In this document: in pieces, positions 10,894 through 20,218 of the stretch
Position numbering within the stretch: position 1 is the stretch's first letter
How the letters are laid out: every line of letters starts with the position of its first letter
Assembly: GCA_027924645.1 (NCBI GenBank)
Contig: BSBN01000233.1
Span: 8,078,501 to 8,142,500, forward strand
Source of the DNA: Cunninghamia lanceolata
Lineage: Eukaryota; Streptophyta; Pinopsida; Cupressales; Cupressaceae
DNA length: 64,000 bases
Direction of reading: 5' to 3'
The notes under the pieces: generated by a model
What the model was told of the DNA's origin: nothing
The model's input: the letters and a program-made list of their open reading frames with translations, nothing else
Database searches by the model: none
Position numbers and translations under genes: made by a program

Positions 10894-11987
10894 TGTTGGT
10901 AAGAGACACTATATGGATTCATGGTTGTTGTCATTGATGGCAACAAAGGTCATCCCACATATCCGCAAGTCATGGTGTGTCTCTACCGGAAGTCAGAATG
11001 AAGATTGTTGTGGTCCGGTGAACAAGAATAGAGCATGTGGCAAGGTCCGACAGATTGGTCCGGATCTCTCAGAGGAAGTGTCTTGGTGTAGTGCGGATTT
11101 GGGAAAGTCAAGAGGACTACCTTGAGTAGTATATTCCAAGGATTTAGCCTCCGGTGATGAACAAAGAAAAAGATATGAATAGTTGAGTACCGGATTCCTG
11201 AGAGACAGTGAGAACAGAGGAAGAACTGACTGACAGATTATCAGACTATTTTTCGGATGTGTTACTGTTGATGGTAAAGGTTGTGAAGGCATGAATCATG
11301 TTTGGCCGACATGATTAATGATATCTACAAGTATATGCTTGATCCGCATTACTTGATATGCAAGGATTCAGCCGACAGAACATAGTTTGTGAGAAGATAG
11401 ATTATTCCGGGTGCCGACTAGAAAGATAATGAAATCACTAGTGCGGATATATATAAAGGATGGATTTTAGTTGTGAAAAGTGTGATGATGTGAAGGTGTA
11501 TGCAAATAAATATAGAGCAGAGTAGAAGCAGTAAGAAATATCCGGTATGTGAAAAGATAGCAGAATAAAGAACAGAGGAAAGATGAAGTGCAGCAGATCA
11601 GTATACTGAGCCTAACCGAAACTGAACTCCAGCATATGTAGATGCTTCCAATCAGTTCAAGTATTGTATAACATTCTTTTGTAGACAGTGTGTCTCCTTG
11701 TAGGCAGTGTGCCTCTTTGTGAGCAGTGTGCTCGGGCAGTGAGCCCTAATTGGCAAGTGCCATTTTGTAATTCCTTATTCTTTTAACAGAGAATAATCTT
11801 TAGGTTAATCACCCCATGGTTTTCTCCCTTAACCGGGTTTCCACGTCAAAAATACTGTGTCATGTGTTTCTTATTTCATGGTAATGTTTGTTTGTTTGAT
11901 TCAATGCTGCTTTGATTAATAAGAAAGTTCAAAAGAAGAAATAATTAGGATAAATGATTCACCCCCCCCCCCTCTCAGTTATCAACA
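10894..11987 (+). repeat. 5' LTR of element A (1094 bp)
   Basis: Runs from TGTTGGTAAGAG to CAGTTATCAACA. A TATA box (TATATAAA) is at 11450-11457. The reiterated CAGTG box in R/U5 is at about 11682-11755. The U3-start motif TTGTCATTGATGGCAA lies about 40 bp in. A C-run precedes CTCTCAGTTATCAACA, as in B. Confidence 0.95.
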
Positions 11988-11989
11988 AT

Positions 11990-12001
11990 TGGTATCAGAG
12001 C
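11990..12001 (+). other. Primer-binding site of element A
   Basis: A perfect TGGTATCAGAGC, two bases after the LTR. The next bases, CAAGTTCCTCCTAA, resemble the post-PBS leader of copia B, which may carry the packaging signal. Confidence 0.93.
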
Positions 12002-12052
12002 CAAGTTCCTCCTAATAGAGCCTAACAGCTTGAGGAAGATCTGGGAGTTCAA

Positions 12053-13111
12053 ATGGATGCATATGGTTTAAGGGAGCAACTCAAGATTGCCCTTGAGGAT
12101 CTTGAACAGTCAAATTCTGAAGTCAATGAATTAAAGGAAAGACTCAAACAGGCTGATGAATTCATGAGAGAACTAAAAGACAAATTAAGTCTCTCTATGA
12201 AAAAGAGAAAGGAGCTGCTCCAACAATTGGCAAGACAAAGTGAAGAAAGCAATACAGATGAAGAATTGACTGAGAAAACCAAGTTATGTGAAAAGTTATC
12301 AAAAGAAGTCATTATGTTAAGACATGAAATGGAATCAGGAACTATAAAGTTTACTCAAGAGATTGAAGAAAAAGGAAAAGCTGAAGACAATCTAAGACAA
12401 TCTCTTAAAGAGAAATCAGAAGAATGCCACCAGATGGACAGGATTATCAGACATCTTGAATCTGATCTTGAAGATGCCAAAGATAATGAAGAAAAACTTG
12501 AGGATCAAATTGTCTCTCTCAAAAGAGATCTTCAAACAGCAAATGAATATAAAGAAAAATTCAAGATAAGTTCTGCCCAACTTGAAGTACTTCTTGGAAG
12601 TCAAAAGAGGACAGATGACAAGTATGGTTTGGGATATGAGAAAGGAGAAAGCTCCGGATCCGGTCAAAAGAATTTTGGATCAGAAAATCCAAGGAATAGG
12701 CCTAGAAGACCTCCGGTAAGGCAGCCCAATGCTCAAAGATATCCATCCTTCAATGGATACTGCCACAGCTGCAATCACTTTGGTCACAAAGCTAATTAGT
12801 GTAGAAAGAGAATGAATCAGACTAATTCATCCTTCTCCAGACAGTGCTTTAACTGCAAAAGGTATGGACACAAGTCTCATGAATGCAGAAATATGCAAAT
12901 AAACAAATCATTCAATGGTAGATGCTTTGCATGCAATAGAGTAGGTCATATGGCTAATAAATGCATATCAAGAGGTTATCAGTCAAATATGCAAAGAAAT
13001 GTTATTTGCCAAATCTGTAATAGGTCCGGTCATAATGCAAAAGTCTGCAGAAGCAAGAATCAGGACAAAAGAGGTCCGGTATATAATCATAATCAAGACA
13101 AGGGTAAATAA
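12053..13111 (+). pseudogene. Element A ORF1: coiled-coil Gag-like protein with four CCHC knuckles
   Basis: The ATG at 12053 is 65 nt inside the 5' LTR, the same position as gag in B and C. There are 352 codons with one in-frame TAG (12797-12799). Residues 1-185 are almost entirely heptad-like and charged (LKIALEDLEQSNSEVNELKE), a long coiled coil in place of the UBN2 domain of B. Then comes a basic, Gly/Ser-rich linker (GESSGSGQKN, RPRRPPVRQ). Four zinc knuckles follow: CHSCNHFGHKAN-C, CFNCKRYGHKSHEC, CFACNRVGHMANKC and CQICNRSGHNAKVC. The TAG falls inside the first knuckle, where CAG (Gln) would fit. Its likely role is an RNA-binding, self-assembling Gag substitute; that is inference. After the TAA at 13109 a short open stretch (13115-13227) contains APDSGADIS, which only superficially resembles a protease site. 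Confidence 0.83.
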
Positions 13112-13320
13112 AAGATGAATGTGGATGAAGTTAGGAATCAGATGAACAAGATTTGGGTGAAGAAAAGTTCAGAGAATGTAGAGGTTGGATCCGCACCAGA
13201 CTCTGGTGCTGATATTTCTTCCAGAAATTAAAAAGTGAGCTCTGGCTCAGGGGGAGACTCAAAGAAAATCCTATTCCCCCAGCCAATCAAGTGGTACTGG
13301 ATGTGATACAAGATGTGGAG

Positions 13321-13700
13321 TAAAGGGTTTGAAGATATAAGTCCTGAGATGATCTAGACAAGATTTCAGAGGTCCGCATGAAGATGCAAAGAAGTTGTGA
13401 TCGATCAAGTAAGACCTATTCCGGGAGATGCTCCGGAATGACAGAGGACTACAAAAGGGTCCGGAGAGATCCGGACGTACATTATTTTGCTCTGCAGACT
13501 GGACAAAATGTTTGGGATGTTCTTATAATGTGTCATCTCGATTTATTCATGATTGAAAGATCCGCATGATGTTCATAGATCAGAACTGATCCGAGATACT
13601 CCAAGCTATCCGAATAAGGCAAACTGGAATAATATAGGTGGAGCATTTATTGCAAACAGATATTAGGGTTTGCAAAATGATATAAGGGATTTCTCAACAA
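13321..13700 (+). promoter_or_regulatory. Internal LTR-U3-like segment, candidate second promoter of A
   Basis: From TAAAGGGTTTGAAGATATAA at 13321, this stretch aligns with the U3 of the B LTR (44143 onward), sharing AGGTCCGCATGAAGAT and similar spacing for about 250 bp (roughly 80% at the start by eye). Further right, TATAAGGGATTTCTC (TATA at 13681-13686) matches the position and sequence of the B promoter (TATAAATAAGGGATTG). It lies 200 bp before the ATG of ORF2, so it may drive ORF2 separately. Promoter activity is inference. Confidence 0.55.
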
Positions 13701-13884
13701 TCACTTGATCATTCCACATCCAAGAAGAAGCGAAAAGCGGAGCTCTGCAACAAAACTCATCAAGTTCACCGAAGATCTCCTACCGAAATCATTACATACA
13801 GAAATCAATCCAGCCACTCTGTGCAACCGAAGACGCAAAAGGTATTTTCCACTTTCGATATCTTGCTACAAATCTTTTAAAGAA

Positions 13885-16800
13885 ATGGCTACTCCAAATA
13901 TAGTAAAAATCTCAGATAGGCCCCGACCTGAATTTAAGAAACATCCATACAAGTCATTGGAGGTAGATCCCTTAGGAGCATTTTCCAGTGTTCCTCATGG
14001 AGTTTTACACACAGAAGACATTAGGGTTTACATACATGCAAGCATTGAGGAATTCGGGGAATTCAAATTGAGAGATCTCTATCACAAACAACTGATAGAC
14101 AATGCTTTTGAGCTTAAACCAGAGTACAAGGGTATCTAGAAGAAACAGTTTGATCAATTCATTCATTTCCCCTGCTTTGAAGAAGAAGAATGGGTCCGAT
14201 ATGTATTGAGCAGAATGCATGACAACTTCCTATGGCTGGATAGACCTTACAAAATCACAAAAGAGGCAATCAGGGCAGTAACTGGTCTATACTCTTCCGG
14301 AGGGATACCTATCCTCAAATCTGTCAAGAACAACATTGTAACTGAGGCCACCGGATCAAAATTTGATAAGAGGGCAATGACCGTTGAAGATATTTCGGAT
14401 CCGGATATCAAGTATGCATCCATGATAATAGGATACAAGATCTATCACGCCAGCAGGGAGAATTCTGTATCCAGAACTGCAGTGTATACTGCCTATGAAA
14501 TGCTAAGGAAGAATACAGAATATGATCTCTGCGAACTGCTCTTAAGCCAATTAATGGAAAATATATAGAAAATCAAGAAGGACAAGAAGAATTCCTTTAA
14601 GTATGGTACTCTTATATTATGTCTATTCTTCTACTTCATGAATGAGCTGCCCAGATCAAGTGGATGGGCATGGCAGAATGACAAACCTGTTGCAATCCAA
14701 ATAAGAGACTATCTACATGGGCTTGGGGATGCCAAAGCAAGAAATACAGCCCTATGGGGATACTTCAAAAACTTCCAAAGCATGATGCAAGCAAGAGAAA
14801 GAATTCCCCAGTCTCTTGTTGAAAAATACAAAGACTCAGTGTGCTTTATGGTGGACACTGATCAGTGCCTAATGGAGGCAGTGGAGCCAAGGACTGTCTG
14901 GATCATGCCCATGGGGTATAAAGTGGATGAACAAATAGTGGAGCTGCATGTTCAACACATGCTAAGTCAGCCCAAAGATCCAAAGGCAGAAAGGTTTGGA
15001 ACCTTTGAGGAGCTGAGTGTAAAGATACATGTAGAACTCAGGGAACCTGAAATAAAGAGGAAGGTGAGAAAAGAAGTAGAGCATATTGCTCAAGGCCTAG
15101 GCATCTCAAAAGAGGCACTTGATGCCAGCCGGGAAAAGAGGAGAAAGGCTGAGGAACAAAAGAAAAGTAAAGAAAGTGTTCCGGTTGAAACTTCCACCTG
15201 GACCAGATCATCAAAAAGATCTGCACCTCCCACAACCAAAAGTTCAAAACCGGAAGTCCAGGCATCCGGTAAAAGATCTAAGACAAAAGCCACAAGGGCT
15301 TATGTAAGCCAAAAGGATGAAGAGGAAACTGAGTCAGATGAGGGAGTAAAAGAAATAAAGAAGCAGAAGAAGAAAGGACCCGGGAAACCCTCCACAGGCC
15401 AAGACAAGGAAGAAATGGCAGAGGAATTTGCTGAAAAGCCCACTCTATCTCTAGACAGTGTAGTCAAATCAGTCACTATGGATGGGAACCTTCAACCGGT
15501 GGCTGAATTCTATGATGACTACAATGAGGCAGATCAAAAGATCCTGCAAGAAGCTATAATAAGGTACTTGAACATCTACAATAAAGCTTTTATTGAGATT
15601 ATCTCTGAAATCCCAAAGAGCCTAGAGATGGAATTAGAGATAAGAAAGAACAATGCCATGGCAAAAGACCTTGAGATTAGGGAACAGATAGCTATTCAGC
15701 TATATCCTTCAATTGATCACAAAACAATGAACATGGTATTCAAAGACTGCAAGGATGAATTCAGGAGCAAAGCAAGGATGAATCAGCTTATGCTTGGCGA
15801 GACTGACAAGGTAGCCAAGGACACTGAAGAGATTCTTCAGAAAACCTTCAAAAGGTTTAATCTTCCTGTTGTAGAGGACTTAGGTGCAGAAACAGCTGTG
15901 GACTTGGAATCATCTGCTCTGGAAGAAGTGGCCCTTGAATAGACTAACATCTCTCCTCCAGTTTCCCCTACAGTCTCTGGATCCCAAGAAGAAGAGAAAC
16001 TACAGGAGAAAGAAGCAGCAGTTAAAGAAAAAGAGGTTGACAGCACCAAGGATGCAGAGAAAGAGAAGACCCCAACAGAGAAAACCACAACTGAAAGTGG
16101 TAAGAGTAAGGAAGGAGAAAAGATTCCAAAGGACAAAACTGTAGAAGAGAAGAAACATCTATCTCTGGCAAGAGACACTACACAAACTGTTCAAGAATTC
16201 TTGACAAAAGCCACTATAGAAATTGATGAATCGGACCTGCTAAAAGGACCATTAGATTTTGACTCTTTGTCACCGGTACAAACAATGAAAATAGCCTCAT
16301 TTGCAAATGAGAAAGTCAAAGAGAAACTACTGAAATCTCACATGGAAGACTGTGAGCTTATGGAGGTAGCATCTGGAGTGCTGGAAAAGGTCATGCCATC
16401 TTTTCAGAAGGATCCCACAGCCTCCTCTTCCGGTAATCTCAAAACCTTAGTCAGCAGTGTTAATACACATTTTGAATCTCTAGAAAAATCAGCCGAAGAA
16501 AAGGTCCGGAAGGAGTTTTTGGATAAAAGGTTCTCCGAGGTTCAGGGTTTGATCATTAATGATAGGAGAAACATGAACATTGGGATAAAGAGCTTAGAAA
16601 ATGCTCTTAAGGATGGCAGTGAAATATATAAATTTTGTATCTCCTGGTCCAAGGTAACAGTGGACATTGAGAAGAAAATAAAAGAGCAAGAGGACACACT
16701 ACTCAGCTTGTCTCAAAGTTTTGATCCTCTTTCTTCCTCTATAACAAATCAAGAATGTCAGACTATTGCAGTCTTGAGTGAAATCAAGAAATTGGAGAAG

Positions 16801-17055
16801 GAAAGGAAAAATAGAATAAGCAGGTTAAGTGAGCTCAGGGGGTTAATTGTCCCGAAGCTAGAGGCCATGCATGAGGCCATAGCAGAAGCTCAAATCACAG
16901 CCCAGACAAGTGATCCGAAAGATCTAAAAAGGGCAGATGCATTTGCATTTTTGTTGAGTGGTCACATTTCAATTTTGGATAGAATGAAGCAAAGTTGGGC
17001 TACAAAACTGATCCAACTGAAGACATCTTTTGCAGACATTCTTCAGTATCTGTGA
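13885..17055 (+). pseudogene. Element A ORF2: large protein of unknown function, three in-frame TAGs
   Basis: I chose the ATG at 13885 because AGAAATGGCT is an excellent plant start context (A at -3, GC at +4/+5). The frame runs 1056 codons to TGA at 17053-17055, broken only by TAG at 14137, 14566 and 15940. Residues 1-255 look folded (RPYKITKEAIRAVTGL, SMIIGYKIYHASRENSV, YDLCELLLSQL), then a short hydrophobic patch (GTLILCLFFYF). Residues 350-380 are acidic/basic helices. Residues 400-510 are a Lys/Glu/Ser-rich tail (EETESDEGVKEIKKQKKKG). A helical region follows (515-680), a second Lys/Glu spacer (690-770), and a helical C-terminus. There is no RT, integrase, protease or transposase motif. 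It faintly recalls uncharacterised transposon-associated plant proteins. An env-like role is possible from its position, but no signal peptide or clear membrane span is seen. The third-position pattern and lack of indels suggest recent selection. Confidence 0.75.
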
Positions 17056-17131
17056 GTATGTAAATATGCAGCTATGTATAGAAAATTTTTGAACATTTTG
17101 GTGTGCGGACCCTACCCTTTGCCATTGATGT

Positions 17132-17340
17132 CAAAGGGGGAGTGAGGAGCAGTGAAAAATGAGGAATCCAACTAAGGGGGAGTTCCGAAAATTGTATATA
17201 ATGATAGAGCATCAGCCAAGGGGGAGCATAGTGTAAACACTTAAGTCATTTTTCACTAAGTGTTGCCATCAATGCCAAAGGGGGAGATTGTTGGCAAGAG
17301 ACACTATATGGATTCATGGTTGTTGTCATTGATGGCAACA
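17132..17340 (+). promoter_or_regulatory. PPT cluster and PPT-spanning inverted repeat of A
   Basis: Four purine tracts precede or abut the 3' LTR: 17132-17142, 17172-17182, 17216-17226 and the terminal PPT 17277-17288. TGTTGCCATCAATG (17261-17274) is perfectly complementary to CATTGATGGCAACA (17327-17340) inside U3, so the PPT and the start of U3 would lie in a hairpin loop. The first tract is preceded by a further copy of the U3 arm (TTGCCATTGATGTCAA). Confidence 0.85.
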
Positions 17341-18381
17341 AAGGCCATCCCACATATCCGCAAGTCATGGTGTGTCTCTACCGGAAGTCAGAATGAAGAT
17401 TGTTGTGGTCCGGTGAACAAGAACAGAGCATGTGGCAAGGTCCGACAGATTGGTCCGGATCTCTCAGAGGAAGTGTCTTGGTGCAGTGCGGATTTGGGGA
17501 AGTCAAGAGGACTACCTTGAGTAGTATATTCCAAGGATTTAGCCTCCGGTGATGAACAAAGAAAAAGATATGAATAGTTGAGTACCGGATTCCTGAGAGA
17601 CAGTGAGAACAGAGGAAGAACTGACTGACAGAGTATCAGACTATTTTCCGGATGTGTTACTGTTGATGGTAAAGGTTGTGAAGGCATGAATCATGTTTGG
17701 CCAACATGATTAATGATATCTACAAGTATATGCTTGATCCGCATTACTTGATATGCAAGGATTCAGCCGACAGAACAGAGTTTGTGAGAAGATAGATTAT
17801 TCCGGGTGCCGACTAGAAAGATAATGAAATCACTAGTGCGGATATATATAAAGGATGGATTTTAGTTGTGAAAAGTGTGATGATGTGAAGGTGTATGCAA
17901 ATAAATACAGAGCAGAGTAGAAGCAATAAGAAAGATCCGGTATGTGAAAAGATAGCAGAATAAAGAACAGAGGAAAGATGAAGCGCAGCAGATCAGTATA
18001 CTGAGCCTAACCGGAACTAAACTCCAGCATATGTAGATGCTTCCAATCAGTTCAAGTATTGTATAACATTCTTTTGTAGACAGTGTGTCTCCTTTTAGGT
18101 AGTGTGCCTCTTTGTGAGCAGTGTGCTCGGGCAGTGAGCCCTAATTGGCAAGTGCCATTTTGTAATTCCTTATTCTTTTAACAGAGAATAATCTTTGGGT
18201 TAATCACCTCGTGGTTTTCTCCCTTAACCGGGTTTCCATGTCAAAAATACTGTGTCATGTGTTTCTTATTTCATGGTAATGTTTGTTTGTTTGATTCAAT
18301 GCTGCTTTGATTAATAAGAAAGTTCAAAAGAAGAAATAATTAGGATAACTGATTCACCCCCCCCCCTCTCAGTTATCAACA
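17289..18381 (+). repeat. 3' LTR of element A (1093 bp)
   Basis: Direct repeat of the 5' LTR with about 22 substitutions, mostly transitions, and one indel in the C-run. The TATA box is at 17845-17852. It is bounded by the PPT AAAGGGGGAGAT (17277-17288) and the TSD AGTTG (18382-18386). Confidence 0.95.
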
Positions 18382-20218
18382 AGTTGTGCTTGCCATTGCA
18401 TTCGCATGTCAATTGTTTTTCCTGGGAATAGTATTTATTGAATATGATGTTAATTGTTTTAAGAGAGATAATGCTAACTCATGGTATTGAGATATCTTAT
18501 CATGCTTAGTTTGATATGATCCAATTATTTGTTTTACAATTAGATGAGAATCACCGTATATTGTAATGTGTTTGATGTTAAGAGCCAAGGTAGAATGAAT
18601 TCTTGCAATGAGAGCTTTGTATTTTGCTATATTGTTTGTACATGAGAAGTCTAAGCGGCAAGAGAGAGGAATCAGCTTGCCTGTAGGGGGTATCAATATA
18701 ACACTAGCCCTTGAGCCAGTTTGACATCTTGATCCATCAAAGTATAGTTCCCATTTATCGTCTTTAGAAATTGTTAAAATTTGGTCATTAGGAAATACAT
18801 CCTGATGCTCTATAGCAAAAGGTGAAGGAGCTTCAGCTAACTGATTAGCTAATGCTTGTCCTTTAATTGCTTTTTGAGAGATGAACTTAAGATCAAATTC
18901 TGTTAATAACATAACCCATTTAGAGAGATGACCTAATAAATCTATTTTTACAAAGAGATGTTTCAGGGGCTCAAATTTTACCATCACATGTATTTCAACA
19001 TTTAAGAGGTAATGTCTAAGCTTTTGAGTTGAAATACTAAAGATAAGCAATGCTTCTCGATAATAGTGTATCTCACTTCATAATTGAGCAAAGTTTGACT
19101 GATATAATAGACAACGCATTCCTTTCCTTTAGCATTATGTTGTGCTAACAAAGCTACTACGGCATTCTTAGATGTTGAAATGTATAATAGAAATGGTTTA
19201 TCATGGACAGCGGGTTGTAGAACAGGAGGATTAGCATGCCGATTGTCCTTCCTGGGAATAGTGTTTATTGAATATGATGTTAATTGTTTTAAGAGAGATA
19301 ATGCTAACTCATGGTATTGAGATAGCTTATCATGCTTAGTTTGATATGATCCAATTATTTGTTTTACAATTAGCTAAGAATCACCATATATTGTAATGTG
19401 TTTGATGTTAAGAGCCAAGATAGCACGAAGTCCTATAATGAGAGCTTCGTATTCAGCTATATTGTTTGTGCGAGAGAAGCCTAAGTAGTAAGAGAGAGGA
19501 ATCGGCTTGCCTATGGGGGGTATCAATATAACACTAGCCCCTAAGCTAGTTTGACATCTTGATCCGTCAAAGTATAGTTCCCATTTATAGTCTTTAGAAA
19601 TTGTTAAAATTTGGTCATCAGGAAATACATCCTGATGTTGTATAGCAAAAGGCAAAGGAGCTTCAACCAACTGATCATCTAATGCTTGTCCTTTAATTAC
19701 TTTTTGAGAGATGAAATTAAGATCAAATTTGTTAATAAAATAACCCATTTAGTGAGACGACCCGATAAATCTATTTTTCCAAAGAGATGTTTTAGGGGGT
19801 TGAATTTTACCATCACATATATTTCAGCATTGAAGAGATAATGTCTAAGCTTTTGAGTTACAAACACTAAAGCTATGCAATGCTTCTTGATAAAAGTGTA
19901 TCGCACTTCATAATCGAGCAAAGTTTGACTGATATAATAGACAGTGCATTCCTTGCCTTAAACATTATGTTGTTCTAACAAAGCTGCTAGGGCATTGTTA
20001 AATGCTAAAATGTATAATAGAAATGGTTTATCATGGCCAACAAGTTGTAGAATAGGAGGATTAGCTAAGTAATCCTTTAAGTCTTTGAAAGCTTTTTGAC
20101 AATTAGAATTCCATTGAAATTTCAAATCCTTCTTCAATAGTTGTGTAAAAGGGCGAGTCCTATCTACAAGCTAGGAAACAAATCGGTGGATGGCCTGTAT
20201 CTTCCCCTGCAAACTATG
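18382..20218 (-). pseudogene. gypsy D RNase H regions, tandemly duplicated
   Basis: On the minus strand, 20218-20070 carries the RT/RNase H connection (LQGKIQAIHRFVS, FKDLKDYLANPPIL). Two copies of the following block come next. Each has the first, gypsy-type RNase H remnant (LRHYL, PLKHLF, KWV-LL) and the additional RNase H (WELYFDGSRCQT, TNNIAEYEALI, ITIYGDS). In the left copy (18409-19050) AEYEAL has become AKYKAL, losing a catalytic Glu; the right copy (19374-19748) retains it. Both are broken by stops. Two RNase H domains place D in the Tat-like gypsy group, as for G. Element A interrupts at the NAMA/STT end. Confidence 0.82.
18404..20063. repeat. 830-bp tandem duplication inside gypsy D
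   Basis: GCATGTCAATTG at 18404 and GCATGCCGATTG at 19234 start two copies with an 830-bp period (CCTGGGAATAGT at 18421 and 19251). The copies differ by many point changes, so the duplication is old. It is confined to the D RNase H region. Confidence 0.9.

Larger units (their letters stand above)
10894..18381 (+). mobile_element. Non-autonomous LTR retrotransposon A (7.5 kb, no pol)
   Basis: The element has two LTRs (10894-11987, 17289-18381), TSD AGTTG (10889-10893 and 18382-18386), a Met-type PBS and a PPT. The interior (5.3 kb) has no protease, RT, RNase H or integrase. It holds a coiled-coil/CCHC ORF, an LTR-like spacer and a long unknown ORF. I count about 22 substitutions between the LTRs (near 2%), so it is much younger than B (about 8% in the first 440 bp). 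The R/U5, the leader just after the PBS and the 3' PPT region resemble copia B/C, suggesting mobilisation by that family. It inserted in D at the end of the second RNase H. Confidence 0.92.

Noticed and set aside
12049..12667. Minus-strand ORFs over element A ORF1
   Set aside because: Shadows of the coiled-coil coding strand.
13115..13227. Protease active site APDSGADIS after ORF1 of A
   Set aside because: Flanking residues do not match copia or gypsy protease and the open stretch is under 40 codons.
14592..14640. Transmembrane segment making ORF2 of A an env-like protein
   Set aside because: The hydrophobic patch is only about 12 residues and no signal peptide is visible; kept as a possibility only.
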